Program-made: the position numbers and the translations under genes
The notes under the pieces: generated by a model
Seen by the model: the letters and a program-made list of their open reading frames with translations, nothing else
Databases searched by the model: none
Told to the model about the DNA's origin: nothing
In this document: in pieces, positions 1 through 11,186 of the stretch
Numbering within the stretch: the stretch's first letter is position 1
Layout: each line of letters starts with the position of its first letter
Assembly: GCF_963678635.1 (NCBI RefSeq)
Contig: NC_087063.1
Location: 8,774,386-8,838,385 of the forward strand
Direction of reading: 5' to 3'
DNA from: Symsagittifera roscoffensis
Taxonomy: Eukaryota; Xenacoelomorpha; Acoela; Convolutidae
Length of the DNA stretch: 64,000 nt

Positions 1-3000
1 GCTTTTCTCATTCCCGGCCAGTCAAACCTGTGAAGTATCCTTTGTTGTACTTTATCTATCCCCTGGTGGCCCATCTGGTCGTGTGATCTGAAAAGCACCT
101 CCGTTTGGTACAATTGTGGTAGTATGATGAGGTTGTGTTTGTGTAATATTTTTTCCTCATCTCTTCTCTTGCACGCTACCACCCCTTCAGCTGTGTGATA
201 AAGTAAGTCTCTCTTTTCTTTGTAGAACTGGCTCAAGATCTTGTAGCTGTCTTCCTCAAGTTCCCCCTTCTCCTTGACTCCCGAATGGATCCATTTGGAG
301 AGGTTACTTGTCATTTTGTCATTCTTCTGGGCCCTTATTAGGTCAGACAGCCTGTATCTCGCCTTAACGTGCTCCTTTAGCGCCAAGATCTGTCCATTCA
401 TCTCACCAGGGTTGTGGATGTCATCGCTCAGTTTCACACATATCATCCTTTTCACGATTTTCATCTCGTCTTCTGGTACCAGATTCGTTCTGACGTTTGA
501 GTTGCACGATAGTTCCCCTAGTGGTTTTCTTGAAACTGCTATTTTCTCCAGCTCTTCACCACCTCGTACCTCTTGTATTTCCAGATTGTACGTCCCTGAA
601 GATGGATCCGTCTGTAATTCCCTGTCGTGCTGTCTTATCTTCTCTTCCGCCAGTATCATGCATAGACTGTCTTGGTCTTCGCTGCTCTCATCCGAGTCTT
701 CATCCCATTCTTCACGCTCCCCGGACAATTTCCCTTCTCCGGTTTCGTCTTCTCCCATGAATCTGGACCACTCCCCGGACTCTTGATCTAGTCCCAGGTG
801 TTCAACTCCTTCTCTGAATGTTACTTTCTTATCCCTGACTTTTGTCTGCTCCAGAATTTTTTCGGGGATTTTTTCAACTAGTGATCGCACAACTTCCTTG
901 CTATCAGTGATGCTTCCTTTTGAGACGTCAGTATTGTCCACTGTTTCTTCTCTCCGAAGTATGGTTAGTTCCGGTGCCTCCTGACCTTTCCCTTGGATCA
1001 CGGGCTTGTCATCTGATAGTTTCTCAAGCAACCTCATTAAGTCTTCATCTATTCGGACCGTTCCCTCTTCTACCTGGATGAGATCATAACCTTTTGCCTT
1101 GAGTGTTTCCCTCACGATCTTGGACTTGAGCATTATTCCTATCGGAATCCCTCTGCTTTTCTTCAAGATGGTCTTTTCAAGAGGCTCTTTCGGCAATTCG
1201 GGATGATCTTCAATCGGTTTGCCTGATTTGTCCAGCCATCTCGTGAGTGGAAGACTGTCGTACGTTTCTTTGTCCATAAAGGAGAAGCCGTCTTTGATCT
1301 CAGGTCTGTCCGCCTCTCTTTGTTCTTGCCTCTCGTAGAACTCCGTCTTCTTACTCAAGCTGTCAGCATTTTGATGTTTATCTCGTGTTCTGTGCTCAAT
1401 TATCATGTTGTATCCATCCAAGCGAACTATCCACCTCCCAATATAGCTCTGGTCCATTGAGTACGTTTTCAGCCAGCTTAGTGCTCGGTTGTCGACTCGC
1501 AGCTTGAAGGGCTCACTGCCTAAGTATGCTCTGTATTTTTCGACAAAGGTGACCACCGCGAACATCTCTGCTTTCGGTGCTCCGTACTTCATTTCTGTGT
1601 CACTTAGGACCTTGCTCCCGTATGCTATTGGTCTCAAGACTGTCTTCCCATTCCATTCTTGTTCTTGATGGAGAATCCCAGAAATAGCGACTACTGACGC
1701 ATCCGTGTCTAGCACGTACATCCCCTTCTCAGTCGGCATACCCAGTACTGGTGCCTCACACAGCTCTTTCTTTATTCTCTGGAATGACTCTTCTGCCGCG
1801 TTGTTCCACGTGAACTTCTTGCCCTTATGTCTCATTAATTGTTGCATCGGGTATACCTTGTCCGCATAGCCCTTGATGAATTCTCTATAATAGTTGGCGA
1901 AACCCAGGAAGCTCATCAGCTGGTGCTCCGTCTTCGGTGATTTCCAGGTTAGGACTGCTTCCACGGCGTCTGGATCAGGTCTGATACCGTGTTTATCTAC
2001 CATCCTGCCCAAGTATTTAATCGAGTCCTTGAGTATCTCGCACTTTGATGGTTTACACTTCAGCCCCGATCTTTTCATGCACGCGAACACCTCGTCAAGC
2101 CTCTCGATGTGGTCTTCTAGTGTTGGCGTTGCTATTACCACGTCGTCCACGTAGCACATTACCAGGTTGCCGTACTTCTTCGTCACGCCTATTAGCGCGT
2201 GTGCCATCAACCGCTGAAACGTGGCTGTGGCATTGCAAAGTCCAAACGGCATCCGTTTCCATTGAAACAGACCCAACTCGCAGGCAAACCCTGTCTTGTC
2301 CCTGTCCTGCTTCCTTAGTGGTACTTGCCAAAAGGCTGAGCCTAAATCAAGAGTCGTAAAAAATTTTGCATCACCTAACTTCGAGAGGCTCTCATCAATC
2401 CTAGGTATGGGATAGGCATCCTTCACCGTGACGGAGTTCAGGTATCGAAAGTCACAACAAAACCTCAACTGGTCGCCTTTCTTTTTGGCCATCACTACTC
2501 CACACGCCCACGGTGACTTGGATGGCTCTATCATGTCATACTCTAGTAACGTCTCGATCTCTTTTCTACACGCGTCCGATTTGTGTGGGGTCATGCGCCT
2601 CGCCCCCTCCCTGTGTGGTACCGCGTTTTCCTCAAGTTCTATTTCATGCTCAACGAAATTGCAACACCCGATATCCGCCTTATGCCTCAAAAAAACATCC
2701 TCGTTCCGCTCTAGTACGTCCTTGATGGCTTCGAGCTGTTCATCTTTCAGTTTGCCCCTCAAATGTTCAATCTCCGGCAGAACCGGTTTTTCATTTTGCG
2801 TTTCATCTAGTATGGGTCGCTCTGGAAAGTTCGAACAGCTCGAAAGACCATCATCCGTTTCTGACTTAAGTGATTTAATAAGACCTGATGAATCTTTTAT
2901 TTTCTGCAATCGTCTCAAGATACAAATTTTGTCCCTGTGATTGGGACAATCAAAAACTTCATTTTGTTTTGAGTTTTCAATTGTTTCATATCGAGTTTTA

Positions 3001-5912
3001 ACCGGTAAAGCATATCCCAGTTTCCTCCCTCTCTGTATCGTGATCGGTATATCAAGGGTATTCAACAAGACACTGACGCAGAGGCCGCTCTTCGTTATCG
3101 AAAATGATCTTCCTAAAACAGCAGCGCTTTGACTATTAGGATTTGGAACTATACACACTTGCTTGTTGTCACTTAGTTCATTATAATTTTTCATCCTCAA
3201 GCTTACGATTGCCGCTTCATTAGCTTTTAACCTCACTCTCCTACTCAAGAATACCGGTGCTTTGTTCTCGTTTGCCATTATTAAATTTACCGGTTTGATT
3301 GCGTACCTCCTATCCGGGTTCCGTATCCTGAACATCGCATTATTTAGATCTATCGTTACGTCGAAATTCCTGATGAAGTCTCTGCCCAAAATGAATTGGT
3401 CAGATTCATCTAGGTTTTCTACCACGATGAAGCTCATCCACAGGTTACGTTCCCCCAAATTGAGGGCTATTATCGGCGTCCTGCCCAGCACCCGTAGGGC
3501 CCCTTTGTTTGCAGCTGACAGCCGTATTCTCGAGTCTATCAAGTCACCTTTGTCAAAGCCCATCTTTTCCCATGTTTCGATTGGTATGACGCTCAAGACT
3601 GCTCCCGTGTCAAGTAATCCACGTAACTGAGTCTTTTTGCCATTTATGTCTAGCACGTGCCCTGTCACGTCTGCTTCCGTCCCGATGTGCATTGCATCTT
3701 CTTCAAGCATAGCACAGTGTCCAATCGATCTTACTTTCAACTCTTCTTTCCCTACATAGATTTGTCCAATTAGGTCTTCGTCGCATGTTATCATCGTCTT
3801 GGTATAGATGTTGATTCCATCTATATTTAGCATCACCTCGTGTGGACCATAAGCTTCAGTGTACCTATTATCAACACGTACCGACTTGCTGCCCCCTCTC
3901 GTGAGTAGTGCTCTGAGCGCTCTAGAAGTCGTTTGTGGACTTATTCCACTCAAGTAGTCTGCATACACGTCAATGTGCATTATCGTCTGGTCGCTCGGCT
4001 CGCTCAAGTTTCTGGTTACTTCGTGGCCGCCCACTGTGATTATCGACATTATTCTTGCTCCGATTTTCGATATTCCAAAAGGTTTACCTGTCACCATTTT
4101 CACGGTGTTACAATTCCCGTTCTTTGTTGAGCCCGTTCTAGCCTCTGGTACTGAGTTCGATCCGGTTAATGCTTCGTTAAAATTCTGTCTTTCGATCTCC
4201 AACTTTAGTCGTTGCTCTATTTCTTTCGCAGCCAGATCTTGTTTCACTTTGGCAATTGCTTCCGTCGCCGCTTTCTCATAATTTATCTCTAGAGAGCTCC
4301 CGGCTCTGGACTCTAACGCACCGCTAACATGTGTTACAGCTTTCACTGTCTTCGTCGGCAATTCGGTGTTTGGTGCTCCTAAGTTCCTAGATTCAAACTC
4401 GTTTTGCCTGTTCCGCTGATTCTGCACCGCCGCTAATGCCAACTTATGTTTGGGGTGATTCTGGTCCTTGACCGCTTCCCAGAACAAGGGACAATCCATT
4501 CTGAAGTGCCCCTCCTGGTTACAGAAGAAGCATCTGGCGCCTATCTTGATGATTAAGCCATTATAGTACTCGTGTTCCTCCATCTGGCTCATATCCTCTT
4601 CATCCGGTGCACAACCTAGGCTCTTCATGCCTTGTTTGTACGTTGTGCAGTCAGCCACATGATGATCTGCTGACCCGCAGTTCGCGCATGATCTGCGCTT
4701 GTCCATATCATCTCTAGGTTTGTACCATGATGACCTCTGGGGTTGGCTTCCCCCTTGCGTGTTCCTGTTTTCAGAATATGAGTACTTCTTAGGTTTCATC
4801 AGCATGTATTCTCTTGATTTCTGTCTCATTTCTTCTGGGGTGGGTGCGCTGTCCTTCGACAATGTGTAGTATGTTGCTAACATTGTCCTTAAGTCATCAC
4901 TTTTCACCCCATCGATGAACTTCGAGGCAATGCTAAAGTTCCGTCTATTTGTCGACTCCTCTGGGTCACTCCTCCTTCTCAAGCTCTCGAGGTCATCTAG
5001 GAACCGATCTATTGACCCGTCGTCCCTCTGCCTTCTCTTTTCAAATCGCATCATCGCTTGGTGACCCTTCATGCCTGACCCGAATCGATTCAGCAATATC
5101 TCGAAGATCTTGTCCGCGGTGTCGCGTTCTTCCTCCTTCTTTGCGACCACGCATTTTAATGCCGTTCCTTCCAAGTTGCTCAGTATGGCTGTACATGCTT
5201 GTCTTTCGTCACTCAAGTTATCTTGTTCTAGATGTAATCTCATCACTTCCACCCAAGTGTCAATGCATCCATCGGAGTCGTCTTTGAATTCTTTTGGCTT
5301 CTTAAATGTCTTTCTTGATTTTCCCTCTCTCCTGTCGCTCGAGTCAGTGTTTCTCGTGGCGAAGGCCTCTAGAGTCCTGTTCATCATCTCCCAAGTGCTG
5401 GCCCATGTCATAGCATCCGATCCTGTGTTGCTGTTAGCTGTTGAATCTCCCGGACCAGTCGTTGTGTTCGACGTTCCATTCTTCATTATTGTTTTCGCAG
5501 CTGTTGGTGCTATGCTTATCGCATCCCTGGTTATGGGCAACGGTGTCGATTGCCGTTTGTTCCTTTGTGGTTCTACAAAGTCAACTCTGGTGCCTTGCGT
5601 ACGATCCGATGCCGGTCTTTCTTGTGTAGTAGAACCTCTCAAGATTGCATCCAACTTCGCCTGTATTGCACACGAACTCTCGGCCTGACTCTTGCTCATT
5701 GTGTCCATTCTCCTTTCCAGGCTTCCTAATTGGCTGTTGACATCATCATATCGGTTCTTCAACTGTTGCATGTCTGTTTTGATGTTCTTTTCTCGTTCTT
5801 CATTGGTGGCTTCTACCTTATCTGACATTTCCTTGAGTCTCTCATCTGTTGCCTTAGCTAGGTTAAAATAACTGTCTAGATACTCGTGCTTGTTGTATCT
5901 TAACTCCTTTTT
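1..5912 (-). CDS. Element A Gag-Pol frame (most of Gag, protease, RT, RNase H, integrase start)
   Basis: The frame is open from a stop at 5913-5915 to the window edge, at least 1970 codons. Visible in order: a capsid-like region (about 5300-4860); two CX2CX4HX4C zinc knuckles (CANCGSADHHVADC near 4645-4690 and CFFCNQEGHFRMDC near 4497-4540); aspartic protease with LLDTGAVLSVIP (catalytic Asp codon at 3609-3611); gypsy-type RT with DFRYLN, TTLDLGSAFWQVPL and YVDD (2142-2153); RNase H with TDASVV (about 1700); a long acidic Glu/Asp/Ser linker (about 1100-400); and the integrase zinc-binding start, HDQMGHQGIDK, near position 50. Catalytic motifs look intact, so this copy may encode active enzymes. 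No ATG opens this frame; the first part of Gag lies in another frame just upstream (5863-6579), probably displaced by an A7-run indel. Confidence 0.88.
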
Positions 5913-6579
5913 TTATCACTTCTCTATCTTCTTCACTGTGCTTAAGTCTCTTGTCAATCTGATTTAATTTCGCCAACAAGTCACCCAGCTCAATGGTAGT
6001 CTCCTCATGGTCAGCCATTGGTCTCTCTTCGGCCGTAGCCTCTGCTTTAGCTTGGTCCTCTCTTGGATTGGCTTCTGAGGTCTTCGCGCTCACTGTCCCA
6101 AATGTTCGTGCTCTTTCTGCTTTTGGTTCTTCAGTCACGTTTTCTTTCGTTTTTATTCCGAACATTATTCCCAGTTTTTCCGTAAAAGATGTCCTCTTTA
6201 CTTGAGAGTCTTCTTTCACCGTTTCTTCGGTGTTGCCTATTGCATCTTCCGCGTCATCTATCGGTGAGAACTCTATGGGTTTCTGGTTCGGTTCCTCTGC
6301 ATTGGGCATTGGAGTTGACTCTGTCGCCATCTTCCTTGTTTCATCCACACTTTGATCGGGTGTCTCTAGATCAATCTCGATGGTGGGTTCTACTCGCTCC
6401 CCTTCCGTGCCCTCTTTCGCCCTGTTCTCCGCTGTACTCCTTGTGCTGACCATGTTAACTGAAAAGTTCTTCTTTGTTATCTTTGGGCCCGTTGATGTTG
6501 TTCCGCGCAGCGATGAATTATATTTCGTGTTTGATCCACTTGACCTTTTTTCGAGCACCGGTACCCTACTCCGCCTCAT
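5863..6579 (-). CDS. Element A Gag N-terminal ORF (238 aa)
   Basis: This ORF starts MRRSRVPVLEKRSSG and is acidic and Lys/Glu rich. An amphipathic stretch near residue 130 (TSFTEKLGIMFGIKTKE) resembles one in element C (near 54.06 kb). Its last third is predicted coiled coil (ELGDLLAKLNQIDKRLK). It leaves frame at an A7 run (plus 5908-5914); the gag-pol frame begins at the same run, offset by one base, and continues the coiled coil. A Gag break this early is not where Ty3/gypsy elements normally frameshift, so a homopolymer indel or assembly error is the simplest reading. Programmed +1 shifting is the alternative. The 300 bases upstream are AT-rich leader. Confidence 0.7.
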   Translation of the reverse strand: MRRSRVPVLEKRSSGSNTKYNSSLRGTTSTGPKITKKNFSVNMVSTRSTAENRAKEGTEGERVEPTIEIDLETPDQSVDETRKMATESTPMPNAEEPNQKPIEFSPIDDAEDAIGNTEETVKEDSQVKRTSFTEKLGIMFGIKTKENVTEEPKAERARTFGTVSAKTSEANPREDQAKAEATAEERPMADHEETTIELGDLLAKLNQIDKRLKHSEEDREVIKKGVKIQQARVSRQLF

Positions 6580-6831
6580 TATTTCTATTTACAACTGCTT
6601 TTATTTACAATTTTATTATATACACGATTCTATTCTAAGAGTAAAAAATAATAAATAAAAAAAATTTTTTGTGGTAACAAATTTTGTACAACGTGTTAAA
6701 AACCTTGTTCCAGTTCTCTTTCTAAAACCTTCGAAAAATTTCCCTTAATGTGGTCTTAACCGTACCTATTTCGATTTGTCTTATTCTGTCTTAAAACACA
6801 CTTGTTGTAATTTTACTTCAATTTTTATACC
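6580..6831 (-). other. AT-rich leader between gag and minisatellite
   Basis: This is non-coding sequence rich in A/T runs on the 5' side (minus strand) of element A gag. I see no ORF or clear promoter motif. Confidence 0.4.
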
Positions 6832-7650
6832 GTCCCAAGACTATTCGTCACTATCCCAGTACTCTCCGCTAGTGTCCTAAGACCCTTGTACCAAGGCCAC
6901 TGTTCCACGACTACTGTCCCAAGACTAGTGTCCCAAGGCTACTGTCCCAAGACTAGTGTCCCAAGGCTAGTGTCCCAAGACTACTGTCCCAAGACTAGTG
7001 TCCCAAGGGTAGTGTCCCAAGACCAGTGTCCCAAGGCTAGTGTCCCAAGACTACTGTCCCAAGACTAGTGTCCCAAGGCTAGTGTCCCAAGACTACTGTC
7101 CCAAGACTAGTGTCCCAAGGGCAGTGTCCCAAGACCAGTGTCCCAAGGCTGGTGTCCCAAGACTACTGTCCCAAGACCAGTGTCCCAAGACCAGTGTCCC
7201 AAGGCTAGTGTCCCAAGACCCTGTCCCAAGACCCTGTCCCAAGACCCTTGTCCCAAGACCACTGTCCCAAGACCTCTGTCCCAAGACCCTGTCCCAAGAC
7301 CCTGTCCCAAGACCACTGTCCCAAGACCCTGTCCCAAGACCACTGTCCCAAGACCCCTGTCCCAAGACCCTGTCCCAAGACCCTGTCCCAAGACCACTGT
7401 CCCAAGAACCTGTCCCAAGACCCTGTCCCAAGACCCTTGTCCCAAGACCACTGTCCCAAGACCCTGTCCCAAGACCACTGTCCCAAGACCCTGTCCCAAG
7501 ACCCTGTCCCAAGACTCTTGTCCCAAGACCCTTGTCCCAAGACCACCGTCCCAAGACCCTGTCCCAAGACCACTGTCCCAAGACCCTGTCCCAAGACCAC
7601 TGTCCCAAGACCCCGTCCCAAGACTTCTTCGGTACTGTCCCAAGACTCGT
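6832..7650. repeat. 13-14-bp minisatellite (TGTCCCAAGAC...)
   Basis: Several dozen head-to-tail copies of a unit beginning TGTCCCAAGAC are present. The part up to about 7220 is mostly 14-mers ending in TAG or TAC, with AAGG/AAGA variants. From about 7205 it switches to 13-mers ending CCC mixed with 14-mers ending CAC. Edges (6832-6917) are degenerate. Units of 13-14 bp rotate the frame, so all six frames show long repetitive pseudo-ORFs rich in SQD/CPK/VPR or LGTGSWD; these are artefacts of the repeat, not genes. It lies about 300 bp upstream of element A gag, like the different minisatellite upstream of element C gag (55292-55528). Confidence 0.95.
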
Positions 7651-8464
7651 CACGGAGTGTCTTCCTCGTTGTAGGGTCTTCCTGAATCACCCTACCTTGT
7701 ACCACCACTCAAGCTCTAGTAAAATTTTCCCAAAAACCCTCTCTTAAAAACCAAATGCTGACCCCCCTCTTCTTTTTGGTTGTTTCTATTTCAATGTAGG
7801 TGCGCAGGTATCTTGTGATCACCTGTTCGTATAAAACCAAACACAAATCCTCACTAAAATGCAACAAAAATCTAAGTAAGAAAAATAATAAAAACTGAAA
7901 AATGAGCCCACCTGAAATTCAAAGGTGACCAATGTCTACCTTTCGTCTAAAAAAAATGTCTGGTACCTAATTGCCACGCGTTTTCCTCCCCCCACTAGTG
8001 ATCTTATGGGGTATCACAAAAGCTGTCTATATCGGGTCCCCCCTACCAAACCAACCAGCGTACCAGTCTTAACTCGAGTTGAATTTTGGATATTCACCTA
8101 TTATCACCAACGCGTGTTGTGGCTAATGTAACTAAGTCGACGATGTCGATTAATTAGTTACTCTAGTTTCTCCCTTTTTACAATTTACAACCGCCAACCT
8201 CTAACTTAACCAGCCCCCTTTCTAACCTCCCCCCTTTTTAGCCCCCCTTCCTAAGCCTAAAATTACCTTAAGCGCCGGGTGCTAAACCTCTCAAGAGAAA
8301 ACCGTAGACCTGTCTCCAGGCCTGCTCAAGTAAAAACGTTCCTCAAAACCGGGGGATGTCGCTTATCCTATTTTACGCTTATCTCCTATAATGTAATGTG
8401 GATTTTGACGATACCCGTTCTGCCCAATTTGAGAACTCGAGAATTGCCAAATCCTTCTTGGCTG
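7651..8464. other. Leader region without recognisable genes
   Basis: No credible ORF or structured repeat is visible between the minisatellite and the 70-bp triplication. It is probably part of the long 5' leader of element A. Confidence 0.4.
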
Positions 8465-8660
8465 CTTTCCCACTCGACTGGTCACCTGTTCCAGTCCAGT
8501 CTCCTTTTGGTTCAGCTCAAGTGTCCCTGAACCACTTTCCCACTCAGCTGGTCACCTCTTCCAGTCAAGTCTCCTATTGGTTCAGCTCAAGTGTCCCTGA
8601 ACCACTTTCCCACTCGGCTGGTCACCTTTTCCAGTGAAGTCTCCTATTGGTCCAGCTAAG
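8465..8660. repeat. Three tandem copies of a 70-bp unit
   Basis: Units start CTTTCCCACTC at 8465, 8535 and 8605, exactly 70 bp apart; the last is slightly shorter. They contain GGTCACCT, CCAGTC and TGGTTCAGCTCAAGTG with a few substitutions between copies. Short ORFs here are by-products of the repeat. Confidence 0.9.
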
Positions 8661-8949
8661 TTCCAAACTACCTGAAAACCCTTGACAACGCCCCACGCTC
8701 GGGCACTTTACTACGGTTACTGGGTTAAATTGCTAGGTTGATCAAAACGATCGAACTTATAAAACAGTATGGGTATACTATTTAATTAATATAAAGGTTT
8801 GATCCAACTGGTCTGGTGTCAAAGTCACTGTCTTTTTTCGTTTTATGGTTTTTGTTTTGCTTTTTGTCTTTTTGCTCGTGTTTTTGTCCCCCTAGTTGCC
8901 CCCCTTTACTCGGTTAGCTAAGCCTCGTTCGGAGAGCGTACCAGGAAGT
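8661..8949. other. Non-coding stretch between 70-bp repeat and LTR-like block
   Basis: No ORF or recognisable signal apart from T-rich runs (8830-8890). Confidence 0.35.
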
Positions 8950-10050
8950 TTTTTTGAGTTTTCTTAAAAAGCTAACACGGTACAACCGGAAGGTTTGCAC
9001 GTTCCTGTCGAACCGTACCGCCGGTACTCTAGAATGGGCACTCAGCCCGAAGCTGTCTCAAGTGGGTTCGACTCCGTAGTCTTGATGTCGTAAACACCCA
9101 GGAGCGCCATAAAAACACTATGTAACATTCGTCTACTGCAGTCACACATGAGGCTTAAGAAAAATAGGCCCTATAACCACTGGCTCAAGGGTCAGGGACA
9201 CCATCTCTTGTGTTTTTCTACCTCAAGAACGGTCGGAGCCAGTTCAGTTCGTTTGTGACATGAGACTACGACACGTTACAGCTTAAAGGCTACTACTAAA
9301 ATATCCCCCCACTCTAGAATTAGAAACGTCCCCATACTTAGGTCTCTAGATACCCAAAATACATGAACGCCGTTAAAAACCGGGTTGGAACAATCCGTTA
9401 AGTTACTTTTTATTAGACAGTGGAACTTTGATCCATTTCAGGTGGATCAACCTAAAACTCGCCTTACCTCAACATAACAATCATAAAACACACTCTAGAA
9501 TTTTAAATTTGTACTCACATAGTAGCACGCTCAAGAAGTGGGAAATAATCCAGTCGGTAATTAACTCAAGAATTAAATAACGTAACTAAATGAGTCTAAT
9601 GTTTTATAGTTTTGACAATGAGAACGAGTTTATACTCTAGACAATAGTTTCCTTGTGAACCATTAGGACACTCAAGCTGTCCACCTTTCCACCGAAGGTT
9701 CACTCTAGTCCAGTTCCGAATAATACTCCAGTCGTTATAATCCAATTCGAGGGAATGCTCTCGTCTCTGTCACAGATGGGACAGCTCTACTCTCGATTAT
9801 GATAGTGATGGAAATTGCGAATAGCAATTTCCTACTGCTTTTTCTTACAACTTTCCCGCGTGTGTGTCTCTATCGTTCTGAAATTATTCTGATTTTTTTT
9901 TTTTTCAGTTATCGCGAGAAAATCGTGCATGACAGGTTCCATTCGAAATTTTGAAAAATTAAATTTCACTCCAAAATCAAGTGTTTTTTGCTTCTCTCAA
10001 GGTCAAACTTCCAAATATGACCGACTGGCACATCACTATATTTTCTCAGT
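8950..10050 (-). repeat. LTR-like block shared with 57.2-58.0 kb and 58.4-59.35 kb
   Basis: Long collinear similarity links this block to 58400-59350. Shared marks include AAAAATAGGCCCTATAACCA, the perfect inverted repeat TTGATCCA...TGGATCAA (9428-9450), CCACCTTTCC, and GGTCAAACTTCCAAATATGA near its right end. The segment with CACCCAGGAGCGCCATAAAA also matches about 57345. Its position upstream of gag and its recurrence between elements fit an LTR, but TG/CA termini and target duplications could not be fixed. Divergence is substantial, so copies are old or belong to subfamilies. Confidence 0.55.
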
Positions 10051-10186
10051 TCGTCGTTGTTTTTCGTCCGACTCTTCTGTGTCTAAGAATATTGTTGTTC
10101 TGTCTTTTCGCAGTTTGCAGTTGTCGCGAAAAATAAAATTGTCACGTTTCTTTCACGCCCAAATCAAAAATTTAAAAATTAACTTG

Positions 10187-10441
10187 TCACACCGAATTTA
10201 CCATTCCCAATTCGTCGAACTGAACGACTATCACTGTTAATGCGCTAAAACCGCCAATTTTCTCGCTCAGCTGCCTTAATAAAACATCGAATTCGAACTG
10301 CATTTTAATATATTCTGGTCGAATGTCACATACTTCCCGGACAGCCCGGTCATTGTCCTCCTTGAGTCTCGCATTCTTCATCAAAATGGTACATTGCCAT
10401 TGAACAGAATTTACAAAATGCATGTAATCACTTTTATCCAC
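10187..10441 (-). pseudogene. Conserved coding remnant 'delta' (84 codons)
   Basis: The frame contains CDIRPEYIKMQFEFDVLLRQ followed by LSEKIGGF. A matching frame at 58138-58303 reads CDIRPEWLKCNFAFENLLEH then LSEKIDRF. Similarity held at protein level with many silent-type changes argues that this was coding. The family is unknown to me. It lies next to the LTR-like block in both places, so it may be the last exon or tail of an element-encoded protein. Upstream the frame is broken. Confidence 0.5.
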
Positions 10442-11186
10442 ATCACATATCGACTCACTACAGAATACAAACTATCATAGCCTTCCAAACTAATTCACTA
10501 ATCTGCACCTTTCGAGGATATGACTTACGATAAAACATCTTTATTGACTTTAACGCCAATGTTCCGATTTCAAACTTTTTCTCCTAGGTTTAAAAAAGCT
10601 TGGGACGCAGGACGGTCCTGCCAACCAACAAACTAAAATTTTCCTACTATGCTTCTTCCCTTCGGAAATTTAGTTGTTATTGGTCCTGAATATTAAAATT
10701 AAGGAACTCGGCGATTAGAAGGAACGATGAAATAATCTTCCTCTTCAAGAGATTACCCAGGCACTTCATGTCACCGCAAAGTCATCAGTCGTCTTAGATG
10801 ATTGAAAACAATCATGCAGGCTAAAATATTTATTAAATTCCTCACTCAGGCCTCTCTAGATAAATAGTTAGTGTCTCTAAAGCCACTTACTAAAATTACC
10901 TTGGAAACTTATAAAAGCAACTAATTCTTAACTTCAAGAATCAACTAAGTGTTTTCTTTCATTCAGGTTCAATTGCAAGCTTGTTGCTTAGTTTTTCTTC
11001 TGAGTTTTTCTCACATAAACAATTCTGAGTTTTAACCTCTTCTACTTCGTTGCGTTTTTGTTCACTTCTTTGTTCACTTCTTTGTTTTCATCGCTTAGCA
11101 GTTCTAAAATTTGTAAGTTTTTCTAATCTTTCTCTTTTTTGCATCATGTTTTTCGGCTATTTGTCATAGCTTCATCTCCTTCTCCT
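10442..11186. other. AT-rich stretch, no gene seen
   Basis: I see no supported ORF, repeat or RNA gene. It separates the delta remnant from the beta/gamma fragments of element C. Confidence 0.4.

Larger units (their letters stand above)
1..10050 (-). mobile_element. Element A: Ty3/gypsy-like LTR retrotransposon, left-truncated by window edge
   Basis: Read on the minus strand, this stretch holds an LTR-like block (about 10050-8950), a leader with a 70-bp triplication and a large minisatellite, a gag N-terminal frame, and one uninterrupted gag-pol frame reaching position 1. The domain order gag, zinc knuckles, protease, RT, RNase H, integrase is that of Ty3/gypsy (Metaviridae) elements. Element C (48.4-54.7 kb) is a clear but decayed relative in the same order and orientation. 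The 5' boundary is inferred from the block shared with 57-59 kb, not from a defined LTR pair. The 3' part lies outside the window. Confidence 0.8.

Noticed and set aside
1..5912. Many plus-strand ORFs of 60-205 codons opposite gag-pol of element A
   Set aside because: Antisense shadows of one continuous minus-strand coding frame that contains protease, RT and RNase H motifs.
6832..7650. Possible CRISPR array (regular repeats)
   Set aside because: No spacers: units are directly adjacent and only 13-14 bp long; the genome is eukaryotic.
6886..7747. Six long ORFs on both strands (145-235 codons) rich in SQD/CPK or LGTGSWD
   Set aside because: They are reading-frame by-products of the 13-14-bp minisatellite, which has no stop in most frames.
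8900..10050. tRNA or other structured RNA gene at the TTGATCCA/TGGATCAA hairpin
   Set aside because: Only a simple 8-bp stem; no cloverleaf or other RNA family features.
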